This document shows positions 1 to 10,019 of a stretch of DNA of 64,000 bases, piece after piece (the stretch's first letter is position 1; the number at the start of each line of letters is the position of its first letter). Made by a program: the position numbers and the translations under genes. Under the pieces are notes generated by a model. It did no database searches. It was not told where the DNA came from and saw only the letters and a program-made list of their open reading frames with translations. This DNA is from Ambrosia x helenae (taxonomy: Eukaryota > Streptophyta > Magnoliopsida > Asterales > Asteraceae): contig CM061231.1 of the NCBI GenBank assembly GCA_030844895.1, positions 158,333,376 through 158,397,375 of the forward strand, given 5' to 3'.

Positions 1-479
1 CATCCTGGCCCTCCATCTCTCACCTTCTGCGTTTTATAAGGAAAACCTCGTACATTAATTACCCACGTTTGTCATTAATGGCAGTTATCAATTTGAGGGT
101 AAAACAGACAAATTACAAACTAAAATAATTTGAATTTTTTAATCCAGCGCCCAAATCAACCTCATTAATTGACGGTTACTTCATTTTATGCGTGCGATTG
201 ATTCTCCAAAAATCAAAACTGACACCGAAGTCCAAAAATCAAAAATCAAAAAACAGAGCATCGAGAGAAACACTAAATCATATCAACAAATATGCCTCCA
301 AAACGCAAATCAGGAAAGGAATTGTTCATGATTTTACTTTAATTTTGATCGTATTTTGATCGTATATTACTTTAATTTTACTTCATGATTTTACTTTAAA
401 AACCTAAAACAGGTGAAGGACGTGAAAAAAGTAAAGGCGTCTTACTGATTAGTATGATGTTTTGGTGATCTATAGTTGC

Positions 480-1180
480 AGATGCGTTTTGAAGTTTTAG
501 TAGAGGCGTTTTATGAATTTAGTAATGCATTAGATAATCAGTGGTTTGCTCATCACGAAAAAAGTAAAACGCATGTGTATCAATGTTAAAAAAAAAGTAA
601 AACGCATTTGTAAACCCATAAAACGCATGTGTATCAATGTTCATCAGAAGTTAGGCCATCAGTGGTTTTGATTCAGCAGTAGTTAAAACGCATTTGTAAA
701 CCCATAAAACGCATGTGTAACAATGGTCATCAGTAGTTTGCTCATCAGAAGTTAGGCCATCAGTGGTTTGATTCAGCAGTAGTTAAAACGCATTTGTAAA
801 CCCATAAAACGCATGTGTATCAATGTTCATCAGTAGTTTGCTCATCAGAAGTTAGGCCATCAGTGGTTTGATTCAGCAGTGGTTATTAACTTCTTCTTCA
901 GTAGTTACAAACACTTCATCAGAAGTTATCAATCAACAGTAATCAGTAGTTTCATTAATCAGATAAACGCATTTGTTAATCTTAAAACGCATGTATTTAT
1001 TTTTTGAATCTTATCAATAACATAATATCACCAGATACATCAAAACGCATGTTAAAATCACCAGATACAACAAAACGCATGTTAAAACATATTAAAACGC
1101 ATTTGAATGTTATCCTACAACATAATATCACCAGATACATCAAAACACATGTATAAAACATACTAAAACGCAAATGATTA
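480..1180. repeat. AAAACGCAT-motif repeat field
   Basis: The motif AAAACGCAT, followed by TTG or GTG, occurs about a dozen times between about 567 and 1170. Three longer direct copies of roughly 90-100 bp start near 598, 685 and 785 and also share the words CATCAGAAGTTAGGCCATC and GGTTTGATTCAGCAG. A second set between about 1020 and 1160 repeats CATAATATCACCAGATACA. No open frame explains it. It may be the inside of a non-autonomous transposon whose left end lies before the window. The flanks 1-480 and 1180-1740 show no gene I can recognise. Confidence 0.75.
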
Positions 1181-1742
1181 TCTTCAAATCCACAAAACAT
1201 CAAAAAATTTTAATGGAATGCTCAACCTCTGTTTTCATCACTGATCTAAAAAAACTTCAAAAACAGTAGAAACTTCATGTTCTTCATCGAATAAGAATTC
1301 AGGTTCATTGTTTAGATCTGAAAAAACAAATTAAGAGTAAGATCACGATTAATTGAAAACAATAAAAACAGATTACATACCAAACATGGTGAAGAACTCG
1401 GCAAAATTGATTATGATTTTTCGTAAAAAATTTGAACCAGTGATCGACGATGATTGTAGATTTTTGAATATGGTAAGAAATGATAATCGTATATTTATGG
1501 AATCAGTTATGAAATTTGAAAAAAATTGATGAACGATAAAACAGGGATTTGATAATAAACGTGATTAATTGATATGTCCAATTGACTATACTACCCCTCT
1601 AATCAGTTATAGAGTTATAACAGACAAGTTCCACGTGGCATCATTTTGTGGCTTCCTACACTTTGTAGGATAAGAGACTTTGTACCATACACTTTCTCTT
1701 GACTCTTAACAGACAACTGATCTATATAAAGCAACATGTACA

Positions 1743-1976
1743 GTGTTTCATACAATTTATCAAACGGATATTAATGATGAAAACTCATTGAATTTCTATT
1801 TCACTAACGTGTCACAAATAAAGCAACATGTACAACGTTTCATACAATTTCCACAGTTCTCTATCATATATTTGACTCTTAACGGACAACTGGTCTATAT
1901 AGCAAGTGGTTGTTCACGCAGGCGCGATGTGGACACCACAATGAAGAAACTATCATGTTACTTATCTAATAAATAA
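1743..1976 (+). CDS. short unrecognised open frame (doubtful)
   Basis: A 77-codon frame ending at a TAA. I do not recognise the protein. The DNA contains an internal imperfect direct duplication: a stretch around 1709-1760 (GACTCTTAAC, GACAACTG, then CAACATGTACA and TTTCATACAATTT) recurs around 1815-1900. No splice-compatible upstream exon was found. It could be the last exon of a decayed gene, but chance is as likely. Confidence 0.15.
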   Translation: MFHTIYQTDINDENSLNFYFTNVSQIKQHVQRFIQFPQFSIIYLTLNGQLVYIASGCSRRRDVDTTMKKLSCYLSNK

Positions 1977-2914
1977 ATAAATCACAAATACAATTGTTTC
2001 TTTTCTACAAGGGCCCGAAGCCAATGTACATTGACCGGTTAAAGTCAACACACGATGAAGTTTGACAATTAATTTGTTTGAGCGGCTAGCGTGGCATAAA
2101 TAAGTTCATTCCAAGCATCAGGGACTCCTGGAAGACACCAATGACTGCAATCTTCCCTTTTGGTTGACACTTTTTCAATCCGGTTACATTCTTGCCATAA
2201 AACCGATGGGTGACCATCTTTACGGAAGTTGGTTGACCTTGTTACGTTTAAAAGTACAACTGGGAATCGCATTTCTTGGATCACTTCCTCAATTATCTTC
2301 ATTTTTGGTGGGTAGGTTTCGATGATCCGTCCATTTTTTAGGGCTCGGTTTCTCCATGGCATGTTCCTCCTGAATCCCATTCACCGCCTCTGTTTTAATA
2401 AAGAAATGTGGCAAAACGAATGGGTTATTAGTTGGGTAACCGGTAAAAAACTGGTAATTTTGTGCAGGTCGCCTTTGTCCAAAAGTTTATTTGTATGTCA
2501 GATATGGTTACAAAAAATCATATTATGCATTAAAAGTAATCTCTGGCAGATTTTCGACCCATTTCCATTTAGTCATTTTTTTTTTATATTTTACTCATTT
2601 GACCCGTTAGATTTATATATATAAACTGAACTGATATATTCATACATAAATGAGACTAAATCATCATTTCTAAATATTATGATTAATTAATTTAATATAA
2701 GTATGATAGAAGCTAGACAAAAGTGAAAGTAGAAACTTATTATGCTGCAACTATGGCAAAAACCAAAGTTTGACTTCTGGGGTCAAAGCGGTAACTTTTC
2801 AACATAAGTGACATAGCTATGATAGATATTTGATAGAACACTGATATTATACCCTGTAGAAAATATACTGAATGGGAACAGTTGGTGCTATTGTGCTAAT
2901 ATTGTGATACAGGC

Positions 2915-3101
2915 CAATGGCGCAGCTTCCTTGAGGCGGGCAGGGGCGGCGACCCCCCGAATTTTCATTCAGAAGTTTCGATTATATAGTATTCATATAG
3001 AAAATTTTTGATATATACGGTTTCGACCCCCGTTTTTTTTATAAAAAAAAATTAGTTATATACTTCCGACCCCCGGTCCGGATTTTCAAGCTTCGCCGCT
3101 G
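2915..3101. mobile_element. hAT-type MITE in TBL intron 4
   Basis: A 187 bp insertion. The ends are near-inverted (CAATGGCGCAGCTT against the reverse complement CAGCGGCGAAGCTT). It is flanked by 8 bp direct copies with one mismatch (ATACAGGC at 2907-2914, ATATAGGC at 3102-3109). The 8 bp target duplication is typical of hAT elements. No coding capacity. Confidence 0.75.
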
Positions 3102-3601
3102 ATATAGGCCATGAGGGTTCTATACATGAATATGCATCGGTCTGACCCCAAAAGTCAAAACATATTCAAGTTTCAACAACGGAGTAGCGGGAAAGAAACT
3201 AGAAAAAATCTGTACCTGAAATGGGCAGATGAGTAACCGCGATAGAACACCAACTGTTCTTGATTCATATGCTTATCAATCCATTTTCCCCATGTCTTCA
3301 AAGCCCTCCTAAAAGCTTCCACAGCATCAAACTTTGGATAAACAAAATCCCCTTCTTTAAAGTAATTTTTCCTGCATTAACAATGTTTTTATGTACGGAT
3401 CGAAACACAAGGATCCGGTTGACCCATAACCCAGTACGTTAATTGTGAATACAGAAACAATATTATTATTATAAAAAAAATCTAAGTAGCTTTAATACAT
3501 TTTTTAGGAGGTTGTATAAGTTAAAAATAGACTTTGGGCGAAATATTTAACCCATTCCCATTTTAGCTAAAAACTTTTGGATTTTACTCCTTTGAGGCTT
3601 A

Positions 3602-3848
3602 GGGGTTGTTTGGTTGATTAAGTGCTGAATCATTAAGAAGTCTGAATGGTTAAGTGCTAAATCATTAAGTACTGTTTTGTTGGACCTCTAAATGGATTCA
3701 TTCAGTGCTTAATGGTCGAGCAACATCCCAAGTCTTAATGGTTTAGCCTTAAACATTTCATTCAGATGCTGAAACAAATATGCTGAATGATGAATCGTTC
3801 AACGCTAAATGATTCAGAGGCTCATTAAGAGCCTTACCAAACAGCCCC
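3602..3848. mobile_element. PIF/Harbinger (Tourist-like) MITE in TBL intron 3
   Basis: A 247 bp element with ends GGGGTTGTTTGG and CCAAACAGCCCC, flanked by TTA on both sides (3599-3601 and 3849-3851), the classic PIF/Harbinger target. The inside repeats ATTAAG and GCTGAATG words. The element at 50754-51051 belongs to the same family. Confidence 0.85.
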
Positions 3849-4730
3849 TTAGACACATTTGAGATCAAGCACAACCCACGTTGACACATTTATATGAAAA
3901 CGGGTCGAAATTGCCACATCTATGAAAAATTAATCAGAAATGGAATAAGACTATACAAGAAATGGCATACATACCCTCTACTGGTTTTTCCATGAACCCA
4001 CCAGTGTCCAGTATTGAAGACGAGAATGTCAGCCCGTTTCCAACGTCTAGCTGATTTATCAATTACATCAATTGCTAATGTTGGATTCGAATGTCCTTGA
4101 CCATTAATTCGAGTTCCCTCCCTTACAAGAAAATGGGACCGCACAAATTCAACTGTGCAATTATAATCCTGTCAAACAATAGTTCGTCCTTGTTATAAGG
4201 GAATTTCAATGACAAAGATAACTTTTTACACATCAATAACATCAACTTTAAGAATGTTTGGCTCTTAAATATACATCCTAAAATCTTTTAATACTTTTGG
4301 ATATGTTGTATACCTTCCTCTAAATCAATTCAGGTCACAAGCGAAGTTGATACGTGTTGAGGTGAACAGAATAACTATTGATCCAAACTTTTTATAAGTT
4401 AGTTTGTTATATACGATTTCGAAAACTAATATTGAAATGCTACCCTGATTTTTTTATAAATATAATTAGGTGGTTGTATGCATTAATAAACTACATACTA
4501 GATACCATGTTGACCTGTTTTATTCCTACAACTAAACCTTTTGTGTTTACCCATTTGACCCGTTAAAAGATCAAACATTAGTCAACTCGACTAATTCATA
4601 AATAAATGGGTAGAAATTGCCACCTCTATCAATAACTTGGACATGTAAGCATGGAAAAATACTGAGTTTGGCATGGTGATGCGTCAATTTTTTTAATATC
4701 ATGACATTTTTTGTTATTTTAAAATGCCGA

Positions 4731-4924
4731 CAGGGGCGAAGCTTGGTTTTTGAATCGGGAGGGGCCGGACTCAATTTTTTTCAATCGGTAGTGCCAAATC
4801 AGCGGGGGCCGAACTCAATTTACCTACAAAAATCGCAAATTTATGTCACTGCGCCAAAAAACGGGGGGGGGGGGGGGGGGGGGGGGGGATGGCCACACCT
4901 GGCCCAACATATCCTTCGCCCCTG
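4731..4924. mobile_element. hAT-type MITE with a long G tract, TBL intron 2
   Basis: A 194 bp element with perfect 11 bp inverted ends CAGGGGCGAAG and an exact 8 bp target duplication AATGCCGA (4723-4730 and 4925-4932). It contains an uninterrupted run of more than 25 G at about 4863-4888, probably an expanded copy of the GGGG in the family terminus. Confidence 0.9.
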
Positions 4925-5813
4925 AATGCCGACACATTTTTAACATGATTTTTAAATAACAAAAATGCCATATAATCAAAGAATATGACATGTCACAATG
5001 CTAACTCAACATTTCGGCAACAAGGCTAATTTGGAAAAATAAAACTACACATATAATGGGGTCTTGTTTAAACCTTTATTATTAATTTTTTACCTCAAAT
5101 TTGAAGACATAATAGCCCCTTCCTTTAGTTATTTTGTAGCCATGAATTTCATACATTTTGCTCTTATTAGGAAGGCTTTCATATAACATGCAAAGAAGTG
5201 ACTCGTACTGATTCCTGTTCATGGAGTCTCCCACGAGCATTAATCTCTTTCCTCTTAGCTTCACCAAAAAATCCGTTGCATTGAACCTAAACACATAAAC
5301 ACCCATAACTCATAATTAGTCACATTGTCAAGTGGCGTTGTGTGCAAAGTAATTACCGTAGTGCATAAATCACCTCCCATCTTAGATTGTTCAATACAAA
5401 AGTCAAGACACTTCAAGTCTTCGAACTAAACAATATACTCACTCATATGTTGTCAAAACTTTTATGTTGAAAAAACAACTATATATTAAGACACACAAAT
5501 CCTAGGTTATACCTAATGAAGTTATAACTTTAGGAACCCCAAAGTTACACGCAGTTAAAATATTTATACCTAATGAAGTTATAACTGTGCCGTAAACATA
5601 CAAGTTTGATTTTTTATTTTGCTATAGTTTAAAGTGTTTTTACACCCGACCCATTGTGACCAAAACCTGTTCTAACCTGACCTATTTTTTTTTACCAATT
5701 TTCGGCCCTCACTGACTAAAAGTCTTGGATCCGCCACTGTTATCATAATACAATTGAGTCTTTCAGTTTACACATGCACGAACCAATTTTATGCATTGAA
5801 ATGTGTTACCAAA

Positions 5814-5985
5814 CCGGGGGGGGGGGGGGGGGGCGCAGTAGTGTAAATTTCTCCTTTTTTTGTCCGAAAATTTTGTATATATTATTATATTAAGTCCGGC
5901 CCCCACCGATTTGATTTGATATTACGTAAATTTCGGTCTCGTGACTTTCGACCACCACGATCTTAAAATTCAAGTTTCGCCACTA
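5814..5985. mobile_element. hAT-type MITE, left end replaced by a G tract, TBL intron 1
   Basis: A 172 bp insertion with an 8 bp target duplication TTACCAAA (5806-5813 and 5986-5993). The right end reads as TAGTGGCGAAACTTG in reverse complement, like other hAT MITEs here. The left end is CC followed by about 18 G and then CGCAG, so the usual terminus seems lost through G-run expansion. Confidence 0.75.
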
Positions 5986-6584
5986 TTACCAAACCTTTGA
6001 CTACTACATAACTAGTAACTACTACCATTAACATGATCACTTAATGCATGATACTTAAACACACTATAAAAATCAATATCAATCTAAATAATTACTAACA
6101 ACCAATGCTAAAATCATTAAAAAAAACAACCTTGGAAGCTGACATTGATCAGGCTGCCATCTCCACTTCATATAACCCTCATCAGATCTCCCATTCCCTT
6201 GACACTCAAAAGCTTCATCAACAAACGGGCAAGACCCGGGTTTATAAACCGGGTACCCATCATCTCTCACCCATTTCCCAGAATACATATTACAACCCCT
6301 CCCCCATTCCACACTCTTCTTAACCAACTCTTCATCAAGAACTCGACTTTTCTCCACTACTGAGTCATCATCATCATCTTTAACCGATTCAGACTCGTTA
6401 GAATTGGTTTCCACAACTGGGTTTTGGTCTACAGGATCAGATTCAACAAACCCAGTTTCATTTTTTGAAAATGAGTCATTATTAATGAGTTCAAGATTGG
6501 TTGATTTGGGTTCAAGAATTGGGCTTTTTTCAGTGGAATTGGAATGGGAATGGAGGGATTGGGGATCTGGAAGAGGGTTGTATG

Positions 6585-7648
6585 TAGGGGTGAGCATTTC
6601 GTGGTTCAGACCCACAGGAACCTTGGACCCAACCCACAAGAACCTTGGACCCGAACCTTTTTAAATGTATGGGTCGGTTTTCGGTTCTAAATTTATATGA
6701 ATTATCGGTTTCGGGTCGGGTCGGTTCCAAACCCACGGTTCTAATATAAGAACCACAAGAACCGTTTGTATTTTAATTAAAAATATAAAAATAATCTTTT
6801 TTAGTCTTTTCACTATTCGTTTTTACGTTTTATTGCAATCGATTTGATGTAATGTTAATACAATATTAAAAAATATTATTTATAATAATAACAATGTATT
6901 TTTCTTCAAATATTCTTTGGCTTAATGGATATGCATAGATGTGATATATTATATAATATATATTAAATTCAAATTTGAAGTAAATATTTATATATATCGC
7001 TCTCATGTGTGTGTGTTTATTATGTATACATAACAGATTCACATAATGTTTCTATTTATGAGAATGACAATTGTTACGAAAACATAAGTCGAGAAACGAA
7101 AAAATGACTTAAAAAAACTCATGGGCTATTGTTAGACTATCCGTTGTGGAAGCGCGAGTAGCACGACGCGAACGAGGTTTCAGCACCCGTGCTCACCCCC
7201 AACCACAACAGACCCACACGAACAGTTCCGGCGCAAGCACAAGCGATGGCGGTCGCATGGGTTAACGGGAAAAGTGACCTTTGGTCGCGCCGTTGCTCAC
7301 CTCCAGCCACAACGGGGTCAAGTGACCGGATTACTTGATAGTCACATCGGTGGCTTACGTACGTTCGCTCGCGCGTCCACAACGGACGACCTTAGAACCA
7401 TATGGAGGAATTCTTTTACGAGCATGGTAAAACAATAGGAATATGTAAATCCTCTAAAAGTGGCTATTGCATTAAAGGGTTCTTGAGGGTCAGACCCTTT
7501 TACCCGACCCATGAGAACCTTTAGGACCCGGAACCACATAGCCTTTTAAGGTTCGGTTCGTGGTTCCTAATTTCAACAATAAAAGGGTATACGGTTCTGG
7601 TGGGTCCGGGTCGGGTCGGGTCGGTTCCGGACCCTTTGCACAGCCCTA
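6585..7648. mobile_element. hAT-like non-autonomous element inside TBL exon 1
   Basis: The element is 1,064 bp. Its ends are TAGGGGTGAGCA and TGCACAGCCCTA, giving imperfect inverted termini (TAGGGGTG against TAGGGCTG). Exact 8 bp target copies GTTGTATG lie at 6577-6584 and 7649-7656. Both subterminal regions are rich in GGTTC/GGGTCGG words, as expected for transposase-binding repeats of hAT elements. There is no transposase frame. It carries a nested MITE at 7135-7391. Confidence 0.9.
7135..7391. mobile_element. nested PIF/Harbinger-like MITE
   Basis: A 257 bp GC-rich insert inside the hAT-like element. The ends GACTATCCGTTGTGG and, in reverse complement, GGTCGTCCGTTGTGG form an imperfect inverted repeat that continues into GCGCGAG. 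TTA flanks both sides (7132-7134 and 7392-7394). It must be younger than its host element. Confidence 0.75.
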
Positions 7649-7801
7649 GTTGTATGGATCTGTTGATGTGTAAATGGATAAATGGGGATCGAGAGATGGT
7701 TTGTTGAAGAGGAAGAGGGTTATTATGAGGAATAGTAGAAGTAGGAAGATGATTGGGAGTGTTTTGTATGGGGTTCTAGTTAATGTTGTTGTTGTTGCCA
7801 T

Positions 7802-7849
7802 TCTTGGGTGTGAAGTAGCATGTTGAAATCGTAGGAAATATAGCTAATG

Positions 7850-7884
<35 letters not shown>

Positions 7885-8224
7885 TCTCAAATCTACCTTA
7901 TCACTAATAAGTAAATAAGGTATCATCACTTTTACCACATCATATCTTTCTTTGGTTAAAATATAAATCGTGTAGATACAGGATTGTTTGGGATGAATGG
8001 GTTAAATACCCCTTGTACATGCTGTAATTGGTTTTTAGGGCGGTCCTTGCTTTGAAGACTCGCTCGGTATGTTGAATGAAGTTTTGTTTCAAAAAAAAAA
8101 AAAAAAAAAGTATCATCACTTTTACCACATCATAATAAGTATCAATAAGTTTGACAAATATGAATTGCTTTTACACAACCTATTTTGAGAACACTTTTTT
8201 ATAACCCTACCAATTTCTAACTAA
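7802..8224. other. upstream of TBL, low complexity
   Basis: This is the 5' side of the TBL gene. It holds a T tract of about 28 bases at 7851-7879, an A tract near 8090-8109 and direct copies of TATCATCACTTTTACCACATCAT (at about 7921 and 8111) on either side of a roughly 190 bp stretch, which suggests an old insertion ending in poly(A). No clear TATA box can be assigned. Confidence 0.35.
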
Positions 8225-8363
8225 GGGCATGTGTAGTGAAAGGGTGTTATGAGTAATAAAATATTATAAAATAATAGAAGGGGCGTTATGGAGCGTTATG
8301 AGAAAAGAGGGTGTAGTGAGAAGAGACATTATGAGGCTTTATAAATGATTGAGTAATCATTGC

Positions 8364-8400
<37 letters not shown>

Positions 8401-8900
8401 AATTGTTATAAATCTCGAACAAAGTCTACAAACAAACAAAACTTTTCAGTTTTTTACTTTCTCTCTATCTTCTCTATACATTCACTCCTTTCTTTCTCAT
8501 TAACCTCTGTTCACTCTCTCTCTCTCTCTCTGTTTTCATTTCCCACTTTTATCTCAACTCTCTCTCTCTCTAAACACTTCAATAAAAACCTTCAAACTGA
8601 TTCTTCCTCTCAACCAAACAACAATTGAGTTAACTTAGTGCAATACCCGTTGAGCTAAATGATGAAACTATTAAAGTTTGAGGAGGAGTCGGAGGAGATC
8701 ACAGCGGCGTCATTCATCATCAACAAAATAATAATAATAATAATAATAATATTTATCATCATCTTCAACGTTCAAATTCCAATCCCCAAGACACAACGCC
8801 CGTTACCACCATAACCTTCTTCCCCATAGCGCCGGAGGGGGCGGTGTTCCCCGACGCTATGGGGGCCAAACCGCCAATATAGCGCTTCCACTACACACAC
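8225..8900. mobile_element. PIF/Harbinger-like MITE
   Basis: A 676 bp element with ends GGGCATGTGTAGTGAAAG and, in reverse complement, GTGTGTGTAGTGGAAG, flanked by TAA at 8222-8224 and 8901-8903. Inside are GCGTTATG repeats near the left end, a (TTA)n tract at about 8366-8398, CT-rich DNA resembling a 5' UTR (8455-8580) and an (AAT)n tract near 8729-8750. The inner 8400-8810 part may be captured host sequence but has no convincing open frame. Confidence 0.65.
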
Positions 8901-9405
8901 TAATTAAAAAGAACTATACATCCGGCCACCCACCATTACTCTTAACGGGTTAGGATCAAATACAATAAAATAGAAAGTTGTAGGAATGGTATCAAACGGG
9001 TTCCGATTGAACTCATTCAAGCGACATCGAAACCATCTCATCGAACACTACGATCTTAGTTTTTAGGTTTTTTCATTTTGGGATTTTTAGCTTGTAGTTT
9101 TAGAATTTGTATTAGATCACTGTGTCTTTTATGTGACATTGTCTCTTTTTCTTATTCTTCATTGTGTCATTTTTGCGATATTGTGTCTTTTCTCGTGATC
9201 CATTGTGTTTTTGGTATCCTTCTAACCCTTTTCATTTATTTTACATTGTGTAAAACAACTTGACCCTACTCTTAACTCACAAGAACGTTTAGATAATTTA
9301 TATATGTTATTTTACAACATGTTTGTGCATAATTGTCTTGTATTCAATGCTTTGCTAAGTAGGTGTTTTGTGCTTGAGTGATTGTACCCATTTTTAGTTT
9401 TGAGT
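8901..9405. other. unassigned intergenic DNA
   Basis: AT-rich sequence without a supported gene. A short frame near 9078-9263 consists of repeated TCTTTT/CATTGTGTC words and looks like simple-sequence drift. Confidence 0.3.
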
Positions 9406-9407
9406 TA

Positions 9408-9890
9408 AATGCCAATTTCGTCCCTGAGGTTTAGTTCAGTTTGCCACTTCAATATAATCTTTTATACTACCAACCTTAAATCTTTAATTATCCAAAGACT
9501 TAATAACTTTGCGTTTTTATAAGTTTTTAACTAAAAGTCTTGATATTCCGTATAAACTTTTAAAAACAAAAATCGTTAAACATTTAACTTAGAAAACGAT
9601 AACCAAATACAAGGACTGAAATAGAAATGTTTGAATATATAACGGACTTTAATGAAAAATATTTCAAGGGTTATTATTGTCAACTTGACGAAAGACGAAG
9701 GTGACGGATGTCACATTTTAGTCCCTGAGGTTTGTCAAAAATTGTCACTCTCATCTAAATCTTGTTAGTCCACAGGGACTAAAATGACAAAAAAATGAAA
9801 CCACAGGGACTAAATTGACAAAAAAAAAATTTGGATGAAAGTGGCAATTTTTGACAAACCTCGGGGACTAAATTGGCATTTAACTCAAAA
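9408..9890. repeat. GTCCCTGAGGTTTG-type inverted repeat
   Basis: GAGTTAAATGCCAATT near 9410 and its complement AATTGGCATTTAACTC near 9880 bracket a unit containing CGTCCCTGAGGTTTAG, TTTAGTCCCTGAGGTTTG (about 9717) and the complementary AAACCTCGGGGACTAAA (about 9858). Related copies occur near 12390-12500, 12505-12640, 26079-26508 and 62440-62480. No protein is encoded. It behaves like a widespread non-autonomous repeat. Confidence 0.6.
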
Positions 9891-10019
9891 AAAATTAAGT
9901 TAAAAAAAAAAAAAAAACTAAGTTAGTTTTCTTAAGTTTAAAAAGGAAAGAAACTAACTAAATTGTATTATAATTAACTAAGTTAAAAGGGAGGGACCAA
10001 AACTGCCAATAATCAAACT

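Larger units (their letters stand above)
2069..7801 (-). pseudogene. TRICHOME BIREFRINGENCE-LIKE (PMR5/DUF231) gene, split by a transposon
   Basis: TBL proteins are Golgi membrane enzymes that O-acetylate wall polysaccharides. Five exons can be placed on the minus strand: 7801-7649 continuing at 6576-6131, then 5286-5094, 4168-3975, 3371-3216 and 2389-2069, all with GT-AG introns and matching phases. Exon 1 gives a short cytosolic tail, a hydrophobic signal-anchor (residues about 16-32), an acidic linker and the PMR5N cysteine region (CNMYSGKWV). Exon 2 carries the catalytic GDS motif (LVGDSMNRNQYES). Exon 5 carries the DxxH motif (DCSHWCLPGVPD). Two lesions are visible. A 1,064 bp hAT-like element sits in exon 1 after residue 51, yet removing it and one 8 bp target copy leaves the frame open. 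In exon 5 the conserved GGTCHGETEP frame runs into TAA, and LKNGRIIETYPP resumes one base out of phase. The frameshift could be an assembly error; the insertion cannot easily be. Probably non-functional unless the insert is spliced out. Confidence 0.85.

Noticed and set aside
997..1203. Minus-strand open frame in the AAAACGCAT field
   Set aside because: Its residues simply translate the repeat; no splice context or domain.
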